Shown piece by piece: positions 1 to 12,900 of a DNA stretch of 64,000 nucleotides. Below the pieces are notes generated by a model. It saw nothing but the letters and a program-made list of their open reading frames with translations. It had not been told where the DNA came from and searched no databases. Source of the DNA: Amblyornis subalaris (Eukaryota; Chordata; Aves; Passeriformes; Ptilonorhynchidae); contig JACAXG010000012.1 of NCBI GenBank assembly GCA_018881555.1, forward strand, positions 5,444,087 to 5,508,086, in the 5' to 3' direction. The first letter of the stretch is position 1. Each line of letters starts with the position of its first letter. The translations under genes and the position numbers were made by a program.

Positions 1-420
1 GCGTATCACACACACGCATGCTTGCCACAGCAGATTACTATAACTGCCTTTATTTTTGGAACATGCACTCAAGGCTGCCCCAGGCTAATCCGTACAACAA
101 CCCTGCTGCATGGCTGCAGGAAGCTGGGAGCGGCACAACCCTCTCGTGCAGAGATTGCCTGGAGCTCGCAGACCCCCTCGGTCTGCGATCCAGGATTGCC
201 GGTTTTGGGGATGGGTGGCTGGGAGAACAGAGCAAACAGCATGGATCTTGTGGGCCTGTTTTACACCTTGTACAGCTGCTCACGGCTGGGCTGGCAGCTG
301 GGAGAAGTCAACACCTAAGCTGCATGGAGACATCTGTATATCCTGGTGCAGTCCAGTTTTCTCAGTTTTCTTGAGATTTTTGATTATTTGCCCTGAAACA
401 GTAATTGAGCGATAAAGGTC
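1..420 (-). other. GC-richer patch with minus-strand polyadenylation signal; possible LTR end or 3'-terminal exon
   Basis: This patch is clearly richer in G and C than the following 2 kb. Read on the minus strand, a GC-rich stretch (about 300 down to 70) leads into an AATAAA signal at about 51-56, followed by sequence that could be a cleavage region. That order fits either the R-U5 end of a retroviral LTR or the last exon of a minus-strand transcript cut by the window edge. Several overlapping short ORFs cover it on both strands, but none shows a recognisable domain, so I do not call a protein. No TATA box or paired terminal TG/CA with target duplication was found. The patch may also be chance. 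Confidence 0.2.
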
Positions 421-2470
421 TTGACTAGGAGAGAAATGTTCCAAGTCATTTAGTAATTTGCATCTGCCAATGTTTCAACTAGTTTGGGTCACTAGGGGGT
501 GCAGATTAGCCTCTTCAGTCTCAGTCTGGACATTTGTGTTGTGACATGTAGACCCAGACAGTCTCCTGATTTACTGTATTTACTGTAAGTGCTTCAGAGA
601 GGAGGTGTGAATTACTCATTTTGAGTCTGTTTGCATAATGTCCAGTTTTCCTTTTACAAGCACATACTACCAGGGTGCTATATTATATAGACTGAAGCAT
701 TTCATGTCTGTTCCTGCCAGATACTTATCAATATAGATATTAAGCAGAATAACAACATGAAAATTTAGGTATGGCTAATTTAGCGTTTTGATAGTCTGAA
801 AGCAGCACATTCAAATTATACCACTTATTTAAGAAAAAGAGAATAAAGCCCAAGGAGATTTTTAGCCTGTAATTGATCTCTTTTCAGATAAGATGTACAG
901 AGTTTTCAATAGATTTGTATTACTTTCTCTGTGTGGCTTGCCAAAAGATTTTCCCCATTTTACTACATCTAATAACAGAGTTTTATAATTTAATGNTCTC
1001 TAAACTTCTTCAGATTAACGAAGAAGCAAAGAGATAACAGATTACATTTGAATTAAAGTGTTAGTAACTTCTACGTTTGGGTAGATAAATGTACCTAAAT
1101 GTACTAAATATGTACTTAGGTACATATTCTACCTGTGACCTAGAAGGTATTTTCTAAGCTATAAATACACAATTGCTAATGTTTTTGGCACTTGTGAAAA
1201 CCTTGATGGTTATGTCTGAATCTGTTTTTTGTTTTATATGGCAATAGTTTTAGGTCACATTTTTGTCTAGCTATTGTAATGAACAACTTGGATTTACAAA
1301 TATCCTTGCCAGGGAACTAGTAGTTTGGAAAATAATGAGGATGAGAAAACCTTCCTTGTTCTCTGTGCAGACTCTTAATGAGAGATAATGGTGATGAACT
1401 ATAAAGCAGAATGGTCCAGCAATGCTCTCCTGAAAGATAATCATCTAATCGGCCCAGAAGCTGCACACGACAGCATCCTGAAACCCTTTGCTAAATAAAA
1501 GCATCTATCCAGAGCTTAATTAACAAAAAGTTTTGCATTTAAGACTACTTAAGAAAGTCAAGATCATTCAATCAAGAGTGTACGTCTGAATTCACATGGT
1601 CATTAGTGGTTCTATTGAAGATATAAGCTATTGTAACAAAGAAGTAGAGAGGGTGTTTATAAACTTTGGCAGAAGGAAGCAGATATGATTTTTGCATGTT
1701 GTCTATAGCTGGATTCACTTGCTGGACCACAGGCAGATCAATAAATACTTTTTAGATTAAAGTCTTTGACTGCCTACAGTCATCATTTTGTTATTTTACT
1801 TGTTAAAGAGAAATTTCTTTTATGAAATAGTCAGGAATTATAGTGTGAATTTAATTCTTGACAATACTCAAATTTACCACGCTGCAGGAGTTAAAATGTC
1901 ATAAGATGATGGTAACAACCTGAAAATAATGCCCCATGCAAGTTATCCAATTATGTGACAGCATAATTGTGGCAGTGTAGACAGCATCTGGATGCCAGTT
2001 TGTCTATTATTATTTTTATGTCTACTGTTGCCACAAGGTGTCTTCCATTGCAGAAGTGGATGGGCAACTCAGAGTGCTGAAACAGGTCCAACAGCCTGTT
2101 GGGAAACTGGGCTGCAGATAAAGAAAGTCACTAACTCTTAGTCACACTTTGTCAGAAACAGAGAGGTCTGAGTAGGGAAAGAGAATATAGTAAAGACAGA
2201 AGAATGAAAATGAAAATATCATCTTTTTCTACTCTGAAAAGTAATATCCTTGCTGTGATAGGGACCTGCTAGTGCAAAGGGGAAAGCAGGAGCAGCAGCA
2301 TTTTCAGCTTTCCCAAAAGACACATGAAGAAGTTGATGTCTTTGACAGAATTGTTTTCAGGATCTAAATTAATAGACTGCATTAATTACAAAAATTTCAC
2401 CTGCTATCCAACTGCATGTTTAAGAAATTCTAGTTCAAAGTTTGCTCTTTACCTGACCTGTTAGATAACC
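421..2470. other. AT-rich non-coding stretch, no gene seen
   Basis: I see no convincing exon, RNA gene or dated mobile element here. It contains one small perfect inverted repeat (1089-1125, listed separately) and one ambiguous base (996). The sequence is AT-rich and of mixed complexity, as expected for avian intergenic or intronic DNA. Confidence 0.6.
1089..1125. repeat. Inverted repeat, 10-bp arms
   Basis: ATGTACCTAA at 1089-1098 is the exact reverse complement of TTAGGTACAT at 1116-1125. The 17-base loop itself contains two further GTAC steps. It could form a small AT-rich hairpin. No function is implied. Confidence 0.7.
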
Positions 2471-2745
2471 TCAAATAATGTCACCACAAAAAATGAGTCC
2501 AGCGCTGGAGAAAGGACCTCTGAGGATGAGTGGCGAGAAGGGGAGACTCAGAGTAGACTCAGGCCCTCGGCAGGTCCCAGGCGTGTGCTCTGCAGAACAC
2601 AGACCCACAGGGGAGCTCTGCTTTTGGCCCACTGAGGGCAGTGAGAAGGGAATAAGCTCTGCTGAATCTGAGCCTGGCTCTGCATGACCACCCGAGGTGT
2701 CCCTGCAAAGGCGACGGTAATAAAAACTCTGTGAGGTGCCTCTGA
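2471..2745. other. GC-richer patch ending in AATAAA, unidentified
   Basis: This 275-base block stands out from its AT-rich surroundings. It carries a 69-codon plus-strand frame and overlapping minus-strand frames, none with recognisable motifs. Its plus-strand end has an AATAAA at about 2719-2724. It could be an old LTR or exon remnant, but no boundaries or target duplications were found. Confidence 0.2.
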
Positions 2746-3634
2746 ATGGAGACTGATGAATATGAAAGGGCCTTCCAGGTGCAACTGGGCAAGGGAAGTG
2801 CTAGTAAGAGGCTGAATAAATTGACTAGAAAACAATATCAATTTTCTCAGATAATTCTCATCTCAAAAAGTGAAGAACCCCCCTACTCTAGAGTTGGAGA
2901 CAAAGTTGTGACTGGCATCATTTCTCTGCTGAGTTGGAAGAATATAAGACCCACTGACAGCAAAAGAGTGACTGTCCAGAAGGGAGGTGCCATAGGAGCT
3001 GCAAGAGTAGCCTGCAGGTAGATATATTTCAAGGCCTAATACTGCATTTACATGAGGATGCTGTGCAGAGAAATTTATGCTGGAAATGTAGGGTACACTT
3101 AAATTCCCATGTGAACATCTCCTCATAGTCAATATTTGAAAGAGGAGCACAATGCGAGGCTGGAGGAAATAAGGCTCCTCTTTCCTTCAGCTGTGGAATT
3201 CTGCACAGAGCAATTGTTCTAGAATTGATTCTATTCTGAGTCAAACAAAACTTAGGATAGAGGTGTTTTAATAAAATCTTAGTTAGTTCTAGTTCAGTAG
3301 CCCATGCCCAGGAAAGAAAAAAACAAACCACAAAGCAATAAAAAAATCCCATAATATCATGTATAAAAAAAACATCATTAGATAAAAAGACTTGAATCAA
3401 AATTCCTAGTCCAAGGTGGATATTAAAGTCATGTTCTTTCACTCATGAATTAGGGGCATACACTGAATTTTAATCCTATTTTTTAATCTATTCATATGCT
3501 ATATATTATCTGAAAAGTAAACATGACACTTTTCTTCCAAAGGTACCTTTATAAGCAAAGACAGGTAACTTCCTTTAGGCAGACCTTTTTTCGGTATTTT
3601 GTCCATACTCCTTGCTAAGGTGTGGAAGATCACT

Positions 3635-3700
3635 GCATTTTTTCTTTTTTCTTTTTAAATTTTTCTTTCATCTTTCATTTTATTCTTGTATTGTTCTTGT
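3635..3700. repeat. T-rich low-complexity tract
   Basis: Interrupted runs of T with occasional C and A. No phased unit is present, so this is low-complexity sequence rather than a microsatellite. Confidence 0.7.
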
Positions 3701-5550
3701 CCTTTTCTGAACAGAAATCTCTAGATCAGTGAAGAGATCCTTGACCCTCCACTAATCNTTAGCATTTTGAGACAGATTCAAGTCAGTGACCTATGAATTA
3801 AAAGCAGTATTACCTGCTACCAGCCTATTAGGAGCATTTGCCCTAGAGTTAAGTGTCATTTAGCAAAGAGGTCCTCTACTTTTCATTCTTCTACATTTAT
3901 TGTTTAAAAAGGAATTAATCCTAAGATAATTAATCCCCATTCATATTGTTATAACGTATCTGTAGGCTTCTGTTCAGTCTAGGTATAAATATAACAGAAT
4001 TCACTCTTTTTTTATCCTTCATGGTTCAATCCCTGTAATTGTAATTCATGGTCAAGATACNTGTCAACACATTGCTCCTTTTGCTGGTTGATAGTTCATT
4101 CAACAATGGAAACTATCTTTCAAGCAGCACCTGTCTTTTTAATAATTCAAGATATTAAATAAATAAAATGAAGTATGTACCCACTGCCTTAATCCCTTAA
4201 AACTCCCTCAAAACTCCCTCATCTCCTTCATACACATTCCATGATAAAAGCTGTAGGTTGAGAGACACTGATTAGTTTTCACTACAGAAAGTGAAGTTTC
4301 AACCAAGGAAAACTTTGCTTTTCTAACTTACTCTTTCCCTGCAAGAGAAGAAAAATTCCAGTTGCCGTCACTATGTGGGTTACAGTAGCTTAAGTTAGCT
4401 GTGTTGCATGCATAAAGTCCATGTACTTCCACTGTCTGTGCTTTTAAAGAATTATAACAAATTTAAAATTCCCTTCAAATGGAATGAAGTTCAACACAGT
4501 ATTTTTAGAATAGCAATTTTTAAACTTTTTATTAAATAAAAATATGTACTTCCTGTATTTCTATAGTTTTTTTTCTTTAAATTTTCAATTTTCAATTTCT
4601 ATATGAATTTCAGACCTGGGTGTTGAGCACAGTAAAGTTAGAAATTCGATTGTTACATCCATGATGTTCTGCTATGGTCTCCATCACAAAAGTGTTGTGG
4701 TTGCTCAAAATGTACACACAAAGCACAGTTTGAAACAGAAAACTGCTTTTTGTTGGTTTAGAGGCAGGGGGCTGAGGAGGCATGGGGACCAAACATACAT
4801 CCTCAAGAACTCTTTAAGGATCTCCATCCCACCAAGCTGATTGCCATATTGTGTGGCCACTTAGAGCATCTGACCTGACAGAGTTGTTCTGTGCCAGACA
4901 GAGTCTTTAGTGCAGAAATGATCATGAATATGAACCTTTCATGCTCTAGGCACTAAGCATGAAAACATCTTTCCGTTTCAATTTTAATATCTATTTTGAA
5001 TGTTGCTTTTCAATCAGCATATATTTGAATAATCAAACATGTTTATTTTTATCAAGAGGGAGTCTGAAATGTGAGAATTCACTGTTCTGTACTTTTCCCC
5101 CAAGCAATCTGTGGAAAGGCAGTAGCTGTATTTCACAGATAACGTGTCCATTAGCAGCTCACTCTGCTTCTTCTGACCGGTGGGATTATGTCACACATGG
5201 TTTTGATATCAGAATTGAAAGCAGCAGGTATCCCCTTTAATTCATTTTTCACTTACTATTTCTGACATGTTAGATCTGGTTAGATAATACATTTTGCAAC
5301 AACAATTTTGGTAACTGAAGAATGGTTATTAAAAAAAGCCCAGACAAACAAACAACAATGTAGGGAGAAGCCAGACCTGGTGTGCATGGTGAGTAGGGAG
5401 GGGGGTTGCAGAAAATAAGATGACAAACTTCCTTGCATATGGCCTCTCCCAGCCTGAGGGTTTTCAGAGTGCACCCACAGTTACAGGACAAGCATTACTC
5501 AACTACTACACTGTTATGTGGATGATTTCAGTGGCATAAATGGGTTCATA

Positions 5551-5574
5551 AATTGGTCAAAATTGGTCAAAATT
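5551..5574. repeat. 10-bp tandem duplication
   Basis: AATTGGTCAA occurs twice head to tail (5551-5560 and 5561-5570), followed by a partial third unit AATT. This is a short slippage-type duplication. Confidence 0.85.
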
Positions 5575-6271
5575 ATAACACGATCTTGTCATCCCATGAT
5601 ATACCAAGGTTTGAGGTTCTGAGTAAAGAAATATAAGTCTGCTGATTTCCGCGGCAAACCACTACTGTTAGTGATTGTTTTAGCCTGTTACATAAGATCA
5701 TGCTAGGTTTTTTTCAGCTGGTGTTGAAGCTCTCTTGGAGAGATGACAAAATGAAACACCCACAAAGAGAGAGGGGCAACCAGCGTTGGCAGAAGCTCAT
5801 GTCTCTGAGACTGTTGCTGCTTTGGAGACCATAGGTCACAGAAGGAAGCCCCCCATTGCCTCATCTGTCCCTCTAGATACAGCAAATGATTTCTAGTCTT
5901 AAACTGAAGCTGCTTTTTTTGATAACAGGTTCACATGGGCAAGAGTCACAGATGACAGTAAAGGGTGTGGTGCCATTTGGTTTCCTTTGATACACATCTT
6001 GCTCCAGCAAGGCCCCAGTGGCACTGGGATGATGATTAAAAAAAGTTTCTTTTGTTCCATCTGTACTTTTAGCACTGACACCAATTTGCACAGTCACCAG
6101 AGAAATGGCTGCATAAGTACCTTAATAAATCTCATTATTTTGTTTTCTAATTTCTGACATACCATTTTTAGTCTTCAGACTCTGCTCTCTTTGCATGGTT
6201 TTGTTCTGTCCAGCTATTTATATAATGTGGACAATGAGATTCTTAGCTCCTGCTTGAAGACTTAGAGAAAA

Positions 6272-6291
6272 CTGGGTGTTTCTGGGTGTTT
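6272..6291. repeat. 10-bp tandem duplication
   Basis: CTGGGTGTTT is repeated exactly at 6272-6281 and 6282-6291. Confidence 0.85.
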
Positions 6292-7031
6292 TGAGAAACC
6301 TTGTGCTTCCTGTTCCTGGAGCTCATTAAGGTAAAAAGTAATGGAAAAGGAAAACGAAGAAAACAGAAAAAGGCCGAGGAAGGGAAAAAAAAAGTATTTC
6401 AGAGAGGGACTATGTGGTGAAACAAGGTAATACAGCATTATGGCTTATATCTCTAGGGTGTTCCTTTCAGCAGCATTCTGGATGAACTTTTCAAGGATTA
6501 CTTAATCTAAGACATGCCTGTGGTATTTGAAGTAGGGATCAAACCTCTGTGTTTCTTTTGAGCCCCCCACAAGAGCCCGTCACCCAGCAGGAAGGGGAGT
6601 TATGCTGTCTCTTCTGTAACTTACACTGTCATATGCATCCTCGCCCTCTCACTCAACAAATTTGCCTTCTGGGCTGCTTTTAAAGCCCACACAAAATTCC
6701 TTGGTGATGCAAAGATGAAGCCTGCAAAACCTCTGCTCAAGTCTTGCCAGCAGCATGCCCATGTCTCCGTGGATTCGCACCACGCAGCATCATTAGCACT
6801 TAGACTGCAAGGTGCTGGGGCTAAAGACTCTGTCAGTGACGAGTTTTGTCAATTGGTGTGTGCAGCTACAGCATTTGAATGAATCATAATGCAGTATCAG
6901 ACTGCCATGTGGCATCACCGGCCTGCCGTGTCAGGCAAAACATTGGATATCACAAAACGATTTAAATCAAAGCGAAAAAAGGCCTTGGCATTAAAGAAAA
7001 GAATGGTTTTACTCCTGCTGGAGAAGGAGAC

Positions 7032-7062
7032 CAAAAAAAAAGAAAAAAAAAAGAAAAAAAAG
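7032..7062. repeat. A-rich homopurine tract
   Basis: Three A runs separated by single G bases, purine only for about 30 bases. The Lys-rich end of the short plus-strand ORF that crosses it is an artefact of this tract. Confidence 0.8.
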
Positions 7063-9912
7063 ATTGATTGCCCAAGTGTGCACTTATTATAAAGCTGTCA
7101 TTTACAGGAATGAAGCAAAAATAAACTCACTTGCTACTACTGACATAGTCCAATAACCTGCACTGCTTGATACAGAATCTGCCCAGAGCTAATGACTTCA
7201 GGTCTTGCTGACTCTGTATGGCTCAGCTCCCAGTGTCCTACCGAGCATATGGGGAAAATAGCCAGGTTCTGTACAAACACAAATGTTTGCTTGAGTTGAG
7301 CCCAGGACCAATACAGTCTAANCATCATCTTGGGATAGGAAGTTTTGTTGCCAAGTAAAAATTTAATCTGGAAGCTGAGAGTCAGTAAGAAATAGAGTTG
7401 TTTCCTCTGACAGTCCTTCTCTGCTCTGAAAATCAAATCCGTGGTAAAAGGAGCAGATTGAAAAAAATTGTGCTATGATGATATCTAAATACCTCCTAAA
7501 AAAAGATTTATGATTTTAGTCTAGTCCTGAAGGGAATTTGCAGAACTGCAGGACCATTGGCACTGATGTGGGGATTGCAGACAGCACAAATTAGGCTCTA
7601 AATAATGGATCAAAAAGAGGAGCCTCAAAAGCTACTTTTTATTGCTCTTTGGGGAATAGCACAGACTATTATAAAATACTGCAGGTTGTGAAGCTCCAAT
7701 AGAATTGTGTAGTTTAAAGGAAAAAAGCCTCAAGGAAGATGGGAAAGCTCAGTGGTAGTGAGCTGGTAGAGAGCCACCTCTGTACAGCAGAAGACAGTAG
7801 TACACAGGGCAGGGATGTTGGGAGGCACTGGAAATGGCCACATCCCAACCCTACACAGTGTTCAGCCGCCTGCCCTCAGCTGTGTACAACGTAATGTAAA
7901 CTTGCAGTGCCTGGGTGGTTCAGCTGGTCTCCGTCAATCCTACATTCTTCAAATAAAGCAAAGGTGTCCACATGACCTGGTGAAAAAGAGGAATCATGGG
8001 ATGATGATATGCAGGTATATCCAGTGGGTTGCTGATACAATGTTTTTTCTGAGCATGACCATACCAAGAACCATTTCTGTTACTTGTGTCAAAAGGGGCA
8101 GGCATCACCAGCATAAACCAGCCTTTGTTAATCCAGGTTTTATGAGATGCAGGAGAGATCTATCCTCAATTAAAGCTCTATAGCATGGTTATTTATGGCG
8201 CTTTGGGGTTTTTCTCCAAGTGATTTTTAGATGGAAAAAACCCAGGAAAAATACAAAATCCATTATTATCAGAGAGGAATTAAATAAAAGTTATATATAA
8301 ATAAATACCAGATAAAATATAAATTGAAATACAGCAGAGAACAGTAGTTTATATCTTCTGAAACTTAAGCAGGCCTATAGCAGTGAATGCTTAGCTATCT
8401 CCATGCACACCAAGAGCTTGCTTGCCAGACTTAATCTCTGGTGACCAGCTCTTTGCAGCTACATGCAAGATTCAGTAAGAAAACAGATGGTACACTGGAG
8501 CTTTGCTTCGTGAAGAATAATAGATGAGTAGATAGAGCCTCTCAATCTCAGAGTGGCACACAGGGTGATCAGAATCCTAATCACAACCATGCTGTGATAA
8601 AACGCTCTGGATGAAGAATGAATTAAGGTGGTTTGTCTGTTTTATCAATAAAAGTAATAGTAAGATATATTTCTTACAATTCTTTAAGCAGAAGAAGACT
8701 CACAGGAGTGATACATACTGCTTATAAAGCAGTGTGAAGTGGGATAAATCACCCTGTCCATTTAATGCTTGTGCATTTGTTGCCTCTGTATTATCAGCAA
8801 GATTATTTCCTGCCTTCTGTAAAAATGGATAAGAATATATAAAAAATATGCAGACCAAAATTCTCCTTCTGGCATCTGTTGTCCCCTTACTGCAAAGGCT
8901 GGCACAGGTTAGAAAACAAATCATGTGCTTTATCTTGCACTGTTTTGTTACTATGATACATTATAGACTAATGCNGGATTCTGTCATGTAGAAGTACTTG
9001 ACCAAGATTTCCATATTTGAAAAACAATTTCATGTCAAGAAGGTAATAACAAGTGAAATAACATCAATATAACTTGAATATTAGGACAGCCGAAAAGTAA
9101 TGATATTGCAGCCTAAGGCATTGGAAGGAAATAGCTTAAATTATTCAGCAAGTAAACTGATGTCATGTGGTCAATGCACTGCATGTTTCACATATCCCAA
9201 TTAGAATGAATGTAATAATAAAGATTGATTATGAAGTAATAAACAGCGGCCAAACAAATTACTGTAAACATAAGTCAAATCTGCTAGGACAGCATATCTC
9301 TCTCCCTCCGGTTTGCAGAACAGCCCTTGACACAAACCAGAAATGAACAAGCAGTTTTTCATACATGTTTTCTGACTTCTTTGTCCATCTTGGAAATATA
9401 GATCAAGCTGTCTCAGAAGAAGTCACTGAAAAATTTGTGAACATTGTTTTCTCAGTGTATTACTGTCCAAGATGTGATAATAGTAGAAAAAATATTTCTT
9501 TAGGCTTACATATATGAGACTGCACCACAGTTGCCTATGCTGGTTATAATGAAATGTGATAAACTAGGGAGGTCCCACATTTTTGTTTGTATTGCAATAC
9601 CAAATTCATTTGGTAAAAGCAGACTCATTTATGAACTTCTAGGTTTTTTACTGAAAGTAAATAATTATTTATGCTACAGAGATTTTAATACTGAATTGAG
9701 TCCCCTCACAAATGTTGATTTAACCACACAAACTGCAAGGCCTCACAGCTTTCATGCAATGCCATTCCTGCCTTGTCTTTCAGATGGTGTCAACCAGGAC
9801 AAAATCAAGCCATGACACAGACAGTGGCAGAGAATCTGTCCTGGTATCTTCCTTTGAAGTCATTGCAAGTAGAGCCTTTTCCTCCTCACTACAAACTCAT
9901 CTTTCCCTCCTC

Positions 9913-9932
9913 AGATCAGTATAAACTGATCT
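9913..9932. repeat. Short perfect hairpin
   Basis: AGATCAGT (9913-9920) and ACTGATCT (9925-9932) are reverse complements around a 4-base ATAA loop. No T run follows that would suggest a terminator or a small RNA end. Confidence 0.7.
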
Positions 9933-12900
9933 TTCCCACAGAAACAAAACTGAAACTGAATCTTGGATTCCACAGGCTAACACCAAAAGGATTTGTTAGC
10001 TAAAACAAAACCCTTCATCCAACAGCTTTCAGTTTCTGGGATGGAATTCAATCTTGTTTCGTATGCAAACACTGACAGAAAACCTATAAACCACCTGTGC
10101 TAGCCCCTTCAAGACCATTATGTTTGTTTTCACATCTTCTGAGTGTGTAATTCCCATTAAACCGAACTTCTGGCATGGTGCTATTGCTTTCCTCTCCTCA
10201 AATGTTGCTCTTTCATTGCTTCATTTGGTGCAAGCCTTCAAAATGCATAAAGTTATAAATCCATTGTTTCAAAGCGGTTTGTCACTAAGAAACAGTCAAG
10301 GAAATGGAAACAGGAGAATTTCCACCTTATGATGAACATCACTGCTGTGACAAGGCAGGTCCATCTTGCTTATATGGATCAAAAGACATTGAAATACAGC
10401 TTATCTGGCAAAATCTTTTTTTTTTTCATTAATATTTGGCATTAGATCACACAAATAATGTGAAGTATTCAAGACCTATTACAAAATTAACAATGAAATA
10501 CATTCTTAACTACAGGGTAAATATGAAAGTAGCATAAAGAGTACATTCTTCACTTTGGGATGTTAAAAATGAAAAATTGGAGGTCTTTGTTCCAGATTTA
10601 CCTTACTAAAAATGTCTGTTCACATTGGAAATTGCTCTTAAGAAATACTTAATGAAACGGGAAGCCCTTTGGCATTTTCAACAAAGGTTTTTTTTCCAAA
10701 GTTACAGTGAACCAGTACTCTCAGAAGTCAAGGGTAAAGATGGCGAGCTTGAAAGGCATTACCTGTTGTTTCTAAATGCACAAACAGCAAATAAAGAAAT
10801 ATGAGACCACTGCTGGATGCCCTGGATACTTTACAGTTCTTGACCACTTTGTCGAGGGCTTAACTGTGATACAGCGCTACCGAGATACTTGTTCAAACAC
10901 ACACTGCTCTCACGAAACATCTCCTGTCTGTCTCTTGGCACACCGTGCAGTTCTAACTTCTATGAGATTTATATGCAGTATACTCCTAGTTCTTGAGATA
11001 AACTAACAGGCATCTGAAAGAGACCCCAAATGAAATATTCATGAACTGTCATAACATTCATTACCATTTTATGATTCTCTTTACTTGGTTGAACAACAAC
11101 GCTTTCTAGCACCCTATTAAATCAGCTAGCAAACTTTATAAATCATCAGCTAAACTACATGAATCTGTCACTTCTTAATGTACTGTCTGGGCTCCAAAAA
11201 TACTTGAGTACATGGCAAAGTCATACTACTTATAGGACTCGCTTTGCTGTCATTCCTCAACATTGATTTTTCTGGGCAAACCCTTACTGTATTAGGAATT
11301 CACCATCTTTTTATGATTGAGTTTGACTTAAGTAGATTGATATGCCAAAGAAGCAGGTAAAATCTAACAGATATTTACTTTTCAAATTATGAAAATATAT
11401 CTGACTTTTTTAGCAAAAAAAAACCTAAACAAATTTGTATGAATTTACCTGTTAAAATGAAAACTTTTTGCTGAGTTACAGTGAATAGAACAGGGGTGTG
11501 CAGATCCGGCTAAAACTCTGCAAGGCTCCTAATGCTGGACATAAAGCTAACTCAGGCTGCTGGAAAATGACGCTAAATCCTAGTGAAGGAAAATGGAAGT
11601 GACTGGAATTGCTGAGGACACAAATGATCTAAAGAAGAATCAGACCTGTCCATTTCCATTAACATTGTCACCTCTCATTTGAGGGCCTTCTGAGCAGAGA
11701 TCNTCTTGGCTGTCTGTACTGTGCTTTTCCCACCTATCTCTGCAGGATAACAATAGCTCTCATACCAACTTTTATCAACGACTTGCTGCCCAGCATCAAC
11801 ATGGTCCTTTTATCTGTTGTATTCACTGGAGTCAGCACCGCACACCACATTGTCTTTCTGGTTTCTTCCCGGTTCTGTTGAGTTTGCTTAGCCTTTAGCT
11901 GCTTGCTAAAATGCAGAATCTATACAGTACTTAGTCATGACAAATTTTAAACAATTCTCTGATGGCTGAGTTTGGCCATATCAGCCTAGTCGATAATGTA
12001 GCTGAGAAAAAACCCTGTAAGTTATTGAATAAAAAAACTCTCCTGCATCTAAATGAAAAAATGCTGTCAACTATTTCCTGAATTTATTGGCTATAATCAC
12101 GCCTGACACCTGCAATATTTTCAGCAGTATCTGTTCTGTTGATAATATTCTACAAGGTCATAGTTATAATAAATTTTGTGTTCCAAAACTGAAATTTTCT
12201 TTATCTTTCACCGATTTTCTACTATGCACTGGGTCTTATTGATCCACATGACTTTTGCCCCTGAAGCTATGGAAGCCTAAACACATTTTGAAGCTGATTC
12301 CTTTCCTGTAAAGAGCTGGCAGATAACCTAGATATTATTAACGCACAAGGTTAGCCTTCTGATGCCAGTCATCTATTCCTGTGCTTAAAGTTAAGCACTA
12401 GGTTTAGTGCTTTGTCAGGTTAGAGAAACAGAGCCAGGTTCAGGGCCCCTGACATCAGCAGGAGCCATTTACAGAGGCAAATAACCTTTGGATTAGGCCA
12501 AGAGCATTTGTAACCATTACAAGAACATTTGACATGTCTATGTTTGTACCCATTTAAAAAATTATGGAAAAGGCAGAAAATTTCAGGGTAGACTGTAAAA
12601 TTTTGGTAGATTTATTGGAATTTATGAGAGATTTTAATTGTTAGTGGAGAAACATTTTGGTAGTGATATGAAGTATGATTTTGAATTTCAAGCTCAGAAA
12701 AGAAAAAGTACCACAGAGAAAATTATTATTTTGGATATGTTGACATACTAGCTGTCTTGTTTAAAAATACGAAATTAAATATTTTAATTAGAGCTTCATT
12801 TTTTTTTACTTCTTTCTTGCCAGTAACATGTACCAGACCAGAGATTTTGGTTTAGAGTTGATTTTGAATAATCTTCAAGAAACTCCAGCCTTCATTTAAT

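Noticed and set aside
3029..3442. 137-codon minus-strand ORF with hydrophobic stretches
   Set aside because: No family motif, AT-rich composition like its flanks, chance length.
9782..9920. Possible exon after a TGTCTTTCAG acceptor
   Set aside because: The frame is open for about 45 codons but has no clear donor before its stop and no recognisable family.
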